Shown one piece after another: positions 16,794 to 26,106 of a DNA stretch of 64,000 nucleotides. The DNA is from Algoriphagus sp. AGSA1 (lineage in GTDB: Bacteria; Bacteroidota; Bacteroidia; Cytophagales; Cyclobacteriaceae). The position numbers and the translations under genes were made by a program. Location of the stretch: positions 1-64,000 of the forward strand of contig NZ_JAJUWR010000001.1 of NCBI RefSeq assembly GCF_021390545.1. Reading direction: 5' to 3'. Each line of letters starts with the position of its first letter. Position 1 is the first letter of the stretch. The notes beneath the pieces were generated by a model. The model saw only the letters and a list, made by a program, of their open reading frames with translations. It had not been told where the DNA came from and ran no database searches.

Positions 16794-19700
16794 AATATAT
16801 ACTGATCACTTTGTTTGCCTGGGTTCTTTTGAGCGTACAGGCACATGCAATGCAGCAGGAAAATGCCAGTCTCACCGGTACCGTAGTTGGTCCCGATAGG
16901 CTTTCACTTCCCGGAGCTATGGTTTATTTGGTAGGTACAGACTACCGTACCATCACTGATGAAAATGGTGCGTTCACGCTGAATGCGCCTCAGGGGGACT
17001 ACGAGCTCTCGGTGTCCTACATCGGTATGGAATCCATACGGGTGGAGATTAGCCTTCCCCGGGCTGAAGTATTGGAGCTACTATTAAAACACTCCGAGAC
17101 CGAACTCAATACCGTGGAAATCGTGTCCACCGGCTATCAGGAACTTCCCAAGGAACGTTCGACAGGATCCTTCGCCCACCTGGACAGCCAGTTGGTACAG
17201 CGAAGGGTAAGTACTTCGGTACTGGACCGATTGGAAGACGTGACGCCCGGGCTGGTGTTTAACCGCGGCATTCATGCCACCAACGAGCCCATCACGATCC
17301 GGGGCAGGAGCACGATCAACGCGGATACCTCACCGCTGATCATCGTGGATAATTTCCCCTATGACGGACCGTTGGAAAACATCAACCCCAATGATGTAGC
17401 CTCCATCACCGTACTGAAGGACGCCGCTGCAGCCTCCATCTGGGGCGCAAGGGCCGGGAATGGGGTGATCGTAATCACTACGGTAAGGGGGCAGACCGAT
17501 CAGCCCATGAAGGTCAGTCTCAACTCCAATGTGACGCTTACCGAGCACCGGGATCTGTACTATGCGCCCAATATGAACATTTCTGATTTTATAGGAATAG
17601 AGGAGCAGCTGTTTCACGCAAACTTCTACAGAACCCAGGAAAATAATGCAAACAAGCCCCAGCTTTCTCCGGTGGTGGAAACGCTGATTGCGCTGAGGGA
17701 TGGGCAAATTACCCAACAGCAAGCTGATGAATCTATGGCCTTGTATAGGCAGTCGGATGTCAGAAGAGATATAAGAGACTATTACTTACAGCCTGGGATC
17801 AACCAGCAATATGCGCTTGCAGTTACCGGGGGAAGTGCAAAGCATGCGTATCAGGTATCGCTGGGCTATGACCAGATCCGTCCGGATGTGGTGGGTAACA
17901 GCAGTAACCGCTGGACGCTCGCCATGGGTGATCGCTGGAAGACAGCGGGAGATCGGTTGGAAGTCGGGCTCTCGGTAAACCTTGCCAATCAAAACACCCG
18001 TACAGGCACAGTGCTTCCGAATGCCTATGACTATGACCGGCTTGTGGATGAAAATGGAAACCCTCTTGCCATAGCCAGATCATACAGCACCAGGTACATT
18101 GCTTCAGTAGAAGATAGTGGGTTATTGGATTGGAGCTATGTGCCGCTAAAGGAAATCGGTAAACTTGACCATGGTAGCCAGTCCTATGATTTGAGAGTGA
18201 GTCCTTCGCTCCAATATTCAATCACCCCTGACCTGAAGGTGGGCATCTTCTATCAGTATTGGAAAAACGTAAGGAATTCCAGAAACAGGGATCCTTTGGA
18301 GCTCTTTGTGACCCGCGACCGCATCAATAAGGTAGTCCAGGTGGATGGGGATGAGTATATCTTTCCTGTTCCTATTGGGGATATCATGGATGTGTCGCAA
18401 TCCGATACCTATTCCCATACCTTCCGCCCCCAACTGACTTATGCGAAAGAATGGCAGGGGAAGCATTTTCTAAACGGGATTGCAGGACTGGAGGTGAGGG
18501 ATCTTCAGGGACTGGATTGGTCCAGCCGATACTATGGATACCGTGATGATATGGGACTGAGTGTTCCCGTGGATATGGTGAATAGATATCCCTATTTCTT
18601 TAATCCCGGCGTGCAGGGGAACATTCCTTCCGGGGATTCCCATGGGGGCAAAGTAGATCGCTTTGTGTCTTATTATGCCAATCTGGGCTATGATCTGAAG
18701 CATCGGTATTTTCTTACCCTGAGCGCCAGAAAGGATCAGGCCAATATTTTCGGTGTAGATGCCAATATGCGGGGAGTTCCGCTTTGGTCCATGGGAGCAG
18801 GATGGATTATTTCTGAGGAGAAATTTGCACAGCATCCCAAAATGCCCTTTATAAAACTCAGGGCAACGTATGGGTTCAGTGGAAATGTGGATAAACGACT
18901 GTCTTCTGAAGTCACCGCCTCTTACGTGAGCTTTGTTCCAGGAGGTGTTTTGCCACAGTTAACCATTGCTGCCATCGGCAACCCGCCGAATCCGGAACTG
19001 AGTTGGGAGAAAATCAGGACGACGAATCTGGCATTGGATGTAGAAACCCAAAATGGATTTTTGGCGGCGTCATTTGAATATTATTTCAAAGATTCTAAGG
19101 ATCTATTAGGGGAGTATTCAGTTACTGCTGCTACCGGTTTGAGAAGTTATACGGGGAATTTTGCAGAAAGCCAGGTGCGTGGTGCAGACCTTACCTTGTC
19201 TTTCAGATGGTTCAGAAGGGATTTTTCCTGGACTTCCAACTTTATCTACAGTGGATTAAAAGAAAAAGTAACAGATTTTGAGAAGTTGCCGACCGTCAAT
19301 AACCTGCTGAGCATTGCCAATACAGGGATGCCGTATCCAAAAGTGGGTCGTCCCTTGTACGGAATATATTCCTACGAGTGGGCCGGTTTGGATCCTGCTA
19401 CCGGTGATCCCAGAGGCTTTGTGGACGGAGAGCCTAGCAGCGATTATTTGGCGATTACACGGGAAGCTACCATCGATAATCTGCAGTATCACGGTCCAGC
19501 GAGGCCTACTGGATTTGGTGCCATCAGAAATGATTTTTCATACAAAGGCTTCTCCTTATCCATCAACGTTTCCTATCGTTTTGGATATTATTACAGGAGA
19601 AACTCAATCAATTATTATACGCTTCTGCGGGGAACGATGGGGCATGGTGATTTCGATAGGAGATGGCAGCAACCGGGAGATGAGACCTGGACCCAGATTC

Positions 19701-19981
19701 CTTCCTTGCCGGAAACGGCGGATACGCGAAGGAACAACTTCTACAGTAACTCAGGGGCTTTGGTGGCAAAAGGAGACCATATCCGGCTAAATGATGTGCG
19801 TTTTTCCTACAGCATAAGCCAGGCTAAGTTCTCGGCCATGCCATTCAAGTCAGCGGAAATCTATGCCTACGCCAATAATCTGGGGATTATCTGGAAAGCT
19901 TCAAAGGATGACTTTGATCCCGACTTCAGGACTTCCAGGCCCCTGAGATCCATTGCCATGGGGATACGGTTGGACTTCTAA
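16790..19981 (+). CDS. SusC/RagA-family TonB-dependent outer-membrane transporter
   Basis: A 1063-residue TonB-dependent receptor of SusC type. Signal peptide (LITLFAWVLLSVQAHA), a carboxypeptidase-regulatory-like domain (about 25-110, ASLTGTVVGPDRLSLPGA), and the SusC linker VEIVSTGYQELPKERSTGSF before the plug (about 115-235, with ITIRGRSTINADTSPLIIVD and AASIWGARAGNGVIVITT). The 22-strand barrel fills the rest and ends in an aromatic-terminated strand (AMGIRLDF). Length is typical. The start overlaps the thioredoxin-like gene. With the downstream SusD-like lipoprotein it would import a glycan, peptide or other polymer breakdown product; there is no enzyme gene in the operon to show which. 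Confidence 0.95.
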   Translation: MKYILITLFAWVLLSVQAHAMQQENASLTGTVVGPDRLSLPGAMVYLVGTDYRTITDENGAFTLNAPQGDYELSVSYIGMESIRVEISLPRAEVLELLLKHSETELNTVEIVSTGYQELPKERSTGSFAHLDSQLVQRRVSTSVLDRLEDVTPGLVFNRGIHATNEPITIRGRSTINADTSPLIIVDNFPYDGPLENINPNDVASITVLKDAAAASIWGARAGNGVIVITTVRGQTDQPMKVSLNSNVTLTEHRDLYYAPNMNISDFIGIEEQLFHANFYRTQENNANKPQLSPVVETLIALRDGQITQQQADESMALYRQSDVRRDIRDYYLQPGINQQYALAVTGGSAKHAYQVSLGYDQIRPDVVGNSSNRWTLAMGDRWKTAGDRLEVGLSVNLANQNTRTGTVLPNAYDYDRLVDENGNPLAIARSYSTRYIASVEDSGLLDWSYVPLKEIGKLDHGSQSYDLRVSPSLQYSITPDLKVGIFYQYWKNVRNSRNRDPLELFVTRDRINKVVQVDGDEYIFPVPIGDIMDVSQSDTYSHTFRPQLTYAKEWQGKHFLNGIAGLEVRDLQGLDWSSRYYGYRDDMGLSVPVDMVNRYPYFFNPGVQGNIPSGDSHGGKVDRFVSYYANLGYDLKHRYFLTLSARKDQANIFGVDANMRGVPLWSMGAGWIISEEKFAQHPKMPFIKLRATYGFSGNVDKRLSSEVTASYVSFVPGGVLPQLTIAAIGNPPNPELSWEKIRTTNLALDVETQNGFLAASFEYYFKDSKDLLGEYSVTAATGLRSYTGNFAESQVRGADLTLSFRWFRRDFSWTSNFIYSGLKEKVTDFEKLPTVNNLLSIANTGMPYPKVGRPLYGIYSYEWAGLDPATGDPRGFVDGEPSSDYLAITREATIDNLQYHGPARPTGFGAIRNDFSYKGFSLSINVSYRFGYYYRRNSINYYTLLRGTMGHGDFDRRWQQPGDETWTQIPSLPETADTRRNNFYSNSGALVAKGDHIRLNDVRFSYSISQAKFSAMPFKSAEIYAYANNLGIIWKASKDDFDPDFRTSRPLRSIAMGIRLDF

Positions 19982-20100
19982 AATTTAAACGGGGAAAAGA
20001 AGATGACTCTTCTCCGCATGGGTAGCGGGTATATTCTGCCTTATCCAGAGAGGTAATGCCTGCTGCCCATTTTTCCTTCACTTTCTAAACACTAATCAAA

Positions 20101-21423
20101 ATGAAAAAATACATCATAAGATTTCTCAATGGAGTTCTTCTCCTAAGCTTGGTTTCCTGTCAGGACTACCTCGAAGAGAAGCCTTTGAAAGATATCCTAG
20201 TACCATCTACGCCGGAAGATGTCCGCGCGCTACTGGATAATTACCCGAGATTAAATTTTAACTCTTTGGCAACGTTCCTGATTTCGGACGATTGGGAAAT
20301 ATCTTCTCAAAAATGGAATACCATGAACCCTTGGGAGCAAAATGCCTACTTATGGCAGAAAGAAGTATTCGAGCCTACTCAGCGATCTGTGGATTATAAT
20401 GCTATCCATATGAAGATTTTCTATTCCCATATTTGTATGGATATTTTGGCTAAGCAAGAAAATCATTCGAGTCCAGAGTTTTCTTATCTGAAAGGAGAAG
20501 CGTTGGCATTAAGGGGAAGAGCGCTCTTTGAGTTGGCTGAGCTGTTTTTGCCTAGCCCCAAAAGTGACTTGAAAGATCAGATCAAGATACCTGTAAATTT
20601 GGAATCGGATATCAATGCGACTTTGGCAAGACTAGGGATTTTAGAGGTACTGGGCATGGTAAAGCAGGATTTGGAAATGGCATTTACACTTCTTCCAGAG
20701 AAACAGCTCTACAAAACAAGGCCTGACAAAGCCACCGTAAAAGCCTATCTTGCTAGGGTATATTTGTATGAGGAAAATTGGGAAGAGACATCTAGCGCAG
20801 CTGCTTATGTAGTAGAGCACAGCGAGGAATTGTTGGACTATAAAGCCTTGGATGCCTCATTGGCATATCCCTTTATGTTATTCAATAAGGAGACTGTATT
20901 TTACAGCGTAACGAGTAGTTATTCGGTGACGGCAAGTCCCGAATCCTTTATCAATCCAGAGCTCTATCAATTATACGAGGAAAATGATAGGCGAAAGAAT
21001 TTGTTTTTTAGGCTGGATAACGGAGGGAATCCATTGTACAAAGGCTCGCTGACAGGAAATTTGGAGCTTTTTACCGGGATAAGCCTACCGGAAATGTATC
21101 TGACAGCTGCTGAAGGTACCATCAGAACAGGTAATGTGGAAAATGGGTTAGCCTATCTGAACCAATTATGCGCTAATAGGTATGAAGATTTTGTGGAGTG
21201 GGAAGACCTAGGTGCGGAAGAAGCTTTGGAAGTGGTATTACTTGAGCGAAGAAAAGAGCAGGTATTCAGGGGGACGCGATGGTTGGATATGAAGAGGTTT
21301 TGGTATTTAAGCCAGGAGTTGAAAAATGAACGTGAGATACATGGCGAGCTATATTCCCTGACATCCGAAGAACAGTTTATATGGCAGGTGCCACCATACG
21401 AAATCGAATTGGAGGGAAGATAA
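20101..21423 (+). CDS. SusD/RagB-family substrate-binding lipoprotein
   Basis: A 440-residue surface lipoprotein. The lipobox LVSC places the lipidated Cys at residue 20, followed by the SusD-type QDYLEEKPLKD. TPR-like helices follow, including LRGRALFELAELF and TVKAYLARVYLYEENWEE, and the typical C-terminal LERRKEQVFRGTRWLDMKRF. It is the lid that closes on the SusC barrel and captures ligand. It follows susC by about 120 bases in the same orientation, and a hairpin terminator stands right after it. At 440 residues it is near the short end of the family, close to the RagB branch. Confidence 0.93.
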   Translation: MKKYIIRFLNGVLLLSLVSCQDYLEEKPLKDILVPSTPEDVRALLDNYPRLNFNSLATFLISDDWEISSQKWNTMNPWEQNAYLWQKEVFEPTQRSVDYNAIHMKIFYSHICMDILAKQENHSSPEFSYLKGEALALRGRALFELAELFLPSPKSDLKDQIKIPVNLESDINATLARLGILEVLGMVKQDLEMAFTLLPEKQLYKTRPDKATVKAYLARVYLYEENWEETSSAAAYVVEHSEELLDYKALDASLAYPFMLFNKETVFYSVTSSYSVTASPESFINPELYQLYEENDRRKNLFFRLDNGGNPLYKGSLTGNLELFTGISLPEMYLTAAEGTIRTGNVENGLAYLNQLCANRYEDFVEWEDLGAEEALEVVLLERRKEQVFRGTRWLDMKRFWYLSQELKNEREIHGELYSLTSEEQFIWQVPPYEIELEGR

Positions 21424-21426
21424 AAA

Positions 21427-21457
21427 AAGAACCCGGGCTCAGGAAACCCGGGTTCTT
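21427..21457. terminator. Bidirectional hairpin terminator
   Basis: AAGAACCCGGG (21427-21437) pairs perfectly with CCCGGGTTCTT (21447-21457) around a nine-base loop. The seven-A run at 21422-21428 gives a U-tract for the minus-strand gene that ends at 21475, and the hairpin also closes the SusCD operon. Confidence 0.8.
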
Positions 21458-21474
21458 ACCAATTTGCAATCAAT

Positions 21475-21747
21475 TTATTCCTCAATAGGAGTAAGACTGA
21501 TATTTACGAATTTTCGATCTTCCTGGTTAGGGAGAGGACTTCCTTCAATGGCGTCAAAAAGACAATTTTGCTCTTCTTGACTATCACACTGGTAACTGCC
21601 TGGAGGAGTGTCTTCATCCACTAGGTACCAGTAGGTGCCATCAGTTCCGTACATAGGATCTTCCTCTTTTGGAGAAGTAAAAGCAACTGCCGCAAAGGCA
21701 GCTACTATAAAGGTTAGTAGGGGCAATTTGCCCTCTAGATTCTTCAT
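21475..21747 (-). CDS. Small exported protein, DUF6520-like
   Basis: A 90-residue protein with an N-terminal hydrophobic stretch (LPLLTFIVAAFAAVAFTS, about 8-25) that acts as signal peptide or anchor. The mature part carries YGTDGTYWYLVDEDTPPGSY, then two Cys (CDSQEEQNC) spaced for a disulphide. This layout resembles the small DUF6520 proteins common in Bacteroidota, whose function is unknown. It converges on the SusCD operon and shares its terminator. Upstream lies about 420 bases with no other gene. Confidence 0.68.
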   Translation of the reverse strand: MKNLEGKLPLLTFIVAAFAAVAFTSPKEEDPMYGTDGTYWYLVDEDTPPGSYQCDSQEEQNCLFDAIEGSPLPNQEDRKFVNISLTPIEE

Positions 21748-22171
21748 ATAGTATCCTGTTTTTTAACACATCAAAAACAGGTGAAACCGTTTAGTGTCTC
21801 CGGCGCAAGGCCACTGGCTGCTTACCGGAAGTGGTTAAAGCGCCTACTCTGTTCAGGGTTTTCGGCATCGCCCTTTTTTATCCGTCCAGATGCGGCTGTA
21901 TTCCCTTTCTGACAGCCTGGGGAATGACGGATGTACAGCCCCGGAATACTCCATGTAACTGATCAAAGTACTCCGGAGATGATGGATTGAACTTACTGTA
22001 CTGATCTAAAAAATGCAAATCACTGAGCCTGATCCGGTTATCTAACTACCTGTTTTGTTAACGAGGGTTATGAAAATAAGGATTAGACGCTTATCTTATT
22101 GGTAGTTAAATAAATGTAGTACTGAGGATTTTGCAGGAGCTTCCGGCAGATTCCATTGATGCGGAGTAGAT
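21748..22171. other. Intergenic region between divergent genes
   Basis: About 420 bases between the DUF6520-like gene and the Crp-like gene. It must hold both promoters, but I found no clear TAnnTTTG element. A GC-rich middle (21790-21960) has weak inverted repeats only. Confidence 0.4.
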
Positions 22172-22771
22172 ATGGTTTGTGACACGAAAATTAAATTAGG
22201 CATAATAAACTATGCCAAACCACATGGGATATATGAAGAAAAGCTGTTTGCCCCACTGTTTGAGCTGTGTACCACCGTCACGTTTAGAAGAGGGGAACAA
22301 GTGAAGTTTATCAAAGAGGATGTATTATGCCTGATTTATTCAGGAGCTGTCCTGGGCAGACTGGAGATGGGGGACGGACATGTGGAGCAACATCTGCTGC
22401 GGAATGATCAGATTTTTTATACCGGCAATAAACTGGAGGGCATGCGGGAGCGGGTAGAATCCTCCTGGCAAGCCATACTGCCCTGCGAAGTGATTTATAT
22501 CCCCCTTGCCGTTATCCAGCGTATGGCCCGCTCCGAACCCGGGTACTGGCAAGGACTGATGCGGCACATTATAGCCAGCGATATGGCCCAGAGCCAGCTC
22601 TACCATGAGGTACACCGTCAGCCCACCCTGGTAGATAAGCTGGATGTGCTGCTCAGGCATGATGAAAGGCTGCTGGATATCAAGCAGGTGTATCTGGCAT
22701 CCTATCTGCTCGTCACGGCTCCTTCCTTCAGCCGGGTCCTGAAAGAGTGGGACCGAAGAAACCTGCCTTAG
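22172..22771 (+). CDS. Crp/Fnr-like transcription regulator
   Basis: A 199-residue cyclic-nucleotide-binding-domain regulator. The N-terminal half is a beta-roll (about 30-115: FRRGEQVKFIKEDVLCLIYSGAVLGRL, then YIPLAVIQRMA, which leads to the long dimer helix). The C-terminal part (about 150-199) has a helix-turn-helix: IKQVYLASYLLVTAPSFSRVLKEW fits the DNA-binding end of the family, although it is shorter than usual. The effector is unknown; many Bacteroidota members do not bind cAMP. Its 3' end overlaps tail-to-tail by four bases with the zinc-ribbon gene. Confidence 0.72.
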   Translation: MVCDTKIKLGIINYAKPHGIYEEKLFAPLFELCTTVTFRRGEQVKFIKEDVLCLIYSGAVLGRLEMGDGHVEQHLLRNDQIFYTGNKLEGMRERVESSWQAILPCEVIYIPLAVIQRMARSEPGYWQGLMRHIIASDMAQSQLYHEVHRQPTLVDKLDVLLRHDERLLDIKQVYLASYLLVTAPSFSRVLKEWDRRNLP

Positions 22772-23025
22772 GAAGAACGCCGGGATCTGTTTTTTTTGGC
22801 GCTGTGTCCCAGATGGTAGGAGCCGCAGTAAGGGCAGCGGTAGGTTTCCAGCAAGTATGAATCTGTGATGCTGTTCCTGATCTGATGGCGCTGGTTGTAG
22901 TCCAGGACATACCAGGCGATTTCCGGGGAGGGAAATCTTATCTTGCCCAGGCACATCGCGCGGATATGGAGAAGGGAAGGGGAGGATATGACCAGCGGCT
23001 TGTTCATGTGTAACGCATTGGGCAT
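22768..23025 (-). CDS. Small zinc-ribbon-like protein
   Basis: An 85-residue protein ending in YRCPYCGSYHLGHSAKKNRS, with a CxxC pair and two His in a zinc-knuckle arrangement. The N-terminal part (about 20-60) is hydrophobic then basic and has no known fold. There is no clear signal peptide. It is the last minus-strand gene before a 3 kb repeat region and shares its 3' end with the Crp-like gene. Similar short CPxCGxxHxGH proteins occur in Bacteroidota without known function; I only infer nucleic-acid or metal binding. Confidence 0.62.
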   Translation of the reverse strand: MPNALHMNKPLVISSPSLLHIRAMCLGKIRFPSPEIAWYVLDYNQRHQIRNSITDSYLLETYRCPYCGSYHLGHSAKKNRSRRSS

Positions 23026-23489
23026 AAGTTACGGATAATGGGGCAGCCATGCTAGTTTGGTTATCAAAATGGGGATTAGATAACCATATCCTTTTTTTGT
23101 TAATTGTTAGACGTTAAGTTGTTAACTGTTTAGTCTACCTGCTGTTCGAGATTACTAGTTGGCGCAAGTCTCATGACTTGTGCCTACGTCAATGCAGTCT
23201 TCAGACTGCAGTGGTTAAATAACCTTACAATCACTGCAAGGCAGTCAGGAGACTGCAGTATTTTAAGTCCAAGTCTGAAGACTTGAACCAGACTAAGATG
23301 ACGCAAGGTCTCTCCGCAAGCTTCAGTGCCAATGAGATTAGATAACTGATTAGGTTGACTGTTGAGGTTTAGGTCTAGAATTGGTATCCTCGGTCTGTGT
23401 CTCCACAGACCGAAATGTTAGTGGTCTGTGGAGACACGGACCAAGGTGAGGGGACTGGGACTGGTAAGTAGATGATTTCCGAAATAATG

Positions 23490-23748
23490 CCGTAGGCATG
23501 AACGATCTTTTAGCCAGCCATTTCAATGGCTGGAAATAAAGTGTTGAAGAATCTCCATAAATGCCGTAGGCATGACCGATATTTATTAATGTCAATCCTG
23601 TTATAGATTGGATTTTCCGCTATGAACATCATGTATGGTGCTGAATAGCTATCGTGCGTCCCTCTGGGACTCTTTGAATGTATATTTCCATCAAAAAGTC
23701 CAGCCATTGAAATGGCTGGCAATAATATGAATCGTCCTTACAGGACTT
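23490..23748 (+). repeat. Non-autonomous RAYT-linked element, copy 1
   Basis: Carries AATGCCGTAGGCATGA units, the CAGCCATT/AATGGCTG hairpin (23514-23533), a spacer with TCAATCCTGTTATAGATT, then GTCCCTCTGGGACT and a second, inverted GCCATTGAAATGGC hairpin. The same order and nearly the same bases recur at 39820-40083, and the outer parts match the flanks of the transposase gene at 39137. Confidence 0.7.
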
Positions 23749-24544
23749 AGTTGGCGCAAGTCATACTGAACGAATGCAGGTTCCTCCGCAAACTTCAGTG
23801 CCAATGACGCAACCATACCTCATTAATTCCCTCCTGCTTTAGCTGGAGGTCAATACCCACCGGCAGATGTTTTCCGGCTTTAGCCACATCATACTGTGCT
23901 GTTCGAAATTTGCAATCCGCGACTCCTAGCCGTAGGATTTCTAATCCGACAATTCACAGACTCTAATGACCTCCTCGGGACAAGCCTTGGTCTTATCACT
24001 ATACCTCATGTCCGAGGCAATGGCCTTTTGGTCTTTTTTGACCTAGGGTTACGCCCTTCGTCCCTCAGGTCTCCAGCCTAGGCTATTACAAGTCAACCTG
24101 TTGGGGTTCTCCTAATTTTCCAATTTATCAATCCGCCCCGGCGGACTAGTTCTTCAAATCTTCCAATCATAATCCTCATCTTTCTCAATTCATTTCTGCC
24201 TACTGTGACTGGATACTGTGACTCCCATCTCATTCCCCACACCGTCACTCCAATAAATCCTCTTTTCCATCCTCCTGCATTAGCTCCCGTTTCCAGATGA
24301 TAATCCTGCGCAGGAGGCAATGGCCTTTTTGACTTTTTTTTACGCCGGGTTAAAACCCGCCGCTATAAAATCTGCCATGCCTACGGCATTGATCCGTTTC
24401 CACAGAATTTTGAAGCCCAGGGTAAGGAGGTACGACGCAACCCTGGGCTACCCACAAGGCCTACCTACGGCAGGCTTGCTAGCTACAAACCCTTACATAT
24501 AGAAGTATACTAGGAATTTGTTTTAGAAGTCAAAGTAGTACTGT

Positions 24545-25460
24545 GAAGCAAGCCAAGATAATTAATCAATTAGCAGATTATTATGTTCTTAGGGCGGGGA
24601 GGGATGACGCAGCAGCGAGCCAGGCGGCAGGCTTGCGGGTAGAAGCTTTGCTGGCGTCTTGGCCTTTTGGTTCTTTTGGGCTAAGCCAAAAGAACGGGAG
24701 AGAAAGAACCTCAACACTATCGATACGGGCTAATAGTGAAATTGAAGCTAGGTTTGCCAGTTTCAATTTCTCCGTATAGACTTAGTGCTACTCCTCGGAC
24801 CGCACCCTCTTTTCCAAAAAAAAAACTGCTCCGAGGACAATTGGATTGAACATTCTTTACCCCGGGTTTCGCCCGCTCACTTCGTATCGCTCGCTTACCC
24901 GGGGCTATTAAGAGTTTTACCCCTTCAGGGTAACTTTTTATTCAAAATATCCAGTGCAATCCGTCCGTGAGGACACGGACTTCGGCGGGAAATGTTTTTA
25001 AGATGCTGCTATGAGTAGTGGTAACCAGTAAAAACAGGATTATTAGTCAAATAGCAGATGGCTCTGTTTTTAGGGCGGGGAGGGATGACGCAGCAGCAGT
25101 CTTGTCCACCGCAGGAGGAAGCCAGGCGGCTGGCCTGCGGGGAGAAGCTTTGCTGGCGTCTTGGCCTTTTGCCTGCCCGACGTGGCGGGGTTCTTTTGGG
25201 CTAAGCCAAAAGAACAAGAAAAAATACTTGCCCTTGGCTATTCAGGCAAATAGTGAAATTGAAGCCAAACTCTCAATTTCTCCTTTTGGATCTTGGTGCT
25301 ACTCCTCAGACCACACCTTCTTTTCCAAAAAATCCCCCTGCTCCGAGGACAATTGGATTGACCAATAGTCACCCCGGGTTTCGCCCGCTCACTTCGTATC
25401 GCTCGCTTACCCGGGGCTATTAAGAGTTTTACCCTTTCAGGGTAACTTTCCATTCAAACT
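24545..25460 (+). repeat. Imperfect direct repeat of about 430 bases (two copies)
   Basis: Copy one at 24545-24965 and copy two at 25024-25460 share agggcggggagggatgacgc, the GTTCTTTTGG/CCAAAAGAAC hairpin (24670-24695 in copy one), the tract with TTGAAGCTAGG or TTGAAGCC, CTGCTCCGAGGACAATTGG, and TTTCGCCCGCTCACTTCGTA ending in CCCGGGGCTATTAAGAG. The second has small insertions. No gene seems to be coded. Confidence 0.6.
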
Positions 25461-25677
25461 CTAGTTGGCGCAAGTCTTACTACCGACCAGGCCTACCTAC
25501 GGCAGGCTTTTCCCATGGAAAATGCAGTCTGCTTATTGCCCTGCCCACTGCGACTGGAAACTGTGACTGCCCACTACACCAGCTCCCTAGATCCCCGCAT
25601 GATACTTGGGGTTTTGTTTACATTTTCACCTTCCACCTTCCACCATTCACCTTTGACCTACCAGCCTTACAGAAACA

Positions 25678-26012
25678 GCTTCGGTCCCCCCGCAGTGCCG
25701 CTTAACAATTAACAATTAACAATTAACCCTTAACAATTAACCCTTAACCCTTAACATTTAACATTTAACCCAACCACAGAGATTTCTCCCTCCGCAGGCT
25801 ACGGTCGAAATGACCCCTTCGACCTTTCACCTTCCACCTTCCAGCCATGCTGAGCCTGCTTCGGTCCCCCCGCAGTGCCGCTTAACAATTAACAATTAAC
25901 AATTAACCCTTAACCCTTAACCCTTAACCCAACCACAGAGATTTCTCCCTCCGCAGGCTACGGTCGAAATGACCTCTTCCACCATTCACCATTCACCATT
26001 CACAATTAACCT
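25678..26012 (+). repeat. 180-base tandem pair with heptanucleotide runs
   Basis: Each unit begins GCTTCGGTCCCCCCGCAGTG (25678 and 25858), then a run of seven-base words (TTAACAA, TTAACCC, TTAACAT), then AACCACAGAGATTTCTCCCT. The first copy has more heptamers (about 25701-25770) than the second (25881-25935). A further heptamer run CATTCAC follows near 25982-26004. Confidence 0.75.
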
Positions 26013-26106
26013 TCACTGGTCGAAACGGACTGCTTGATAAATAGAGGTCGGTTTATGATGGGATTTTGGAGAATTTGCCTTAGCTTAAATCACCAAAAAT
26101 CACATT

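Larger units (their letters stand above)
23026..26106. other. Repeat-rich, gene-poor region
   Basis: Three kilobases with no gene I can support. Contents: TTGGCGCAAGTC units (23158, 23752, 25462), a CGGTCTGTG hairpin unit (about 23390-23447), a non-autonomous copy of the RAYT-linked element (23490-23748), short palindromes of GCCTACCTACGGCAGGC type, a near-duplicate pair of about 430 bases (24545-24965 and 25024-25460), and a 180-base tandem pair holding heptamer runs (25678-26012). The ORFs of 60-120 codons here all run through these repeats. Confidence 0.75.

Noticed and set aside
22340..23050. Long minus-strand ORF across the Crp-like gene
   Set aside because: It is antisense to a gene with clear domains; only the short zinc-ribbon frame at 22768-23025 has motifs.
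23159..23760. CRISPR array in the repeat-rich zone
   Set aside because: The repeats vary in length and spacing and are palindromic REP-like units; there are no regular spacers or cas genes.
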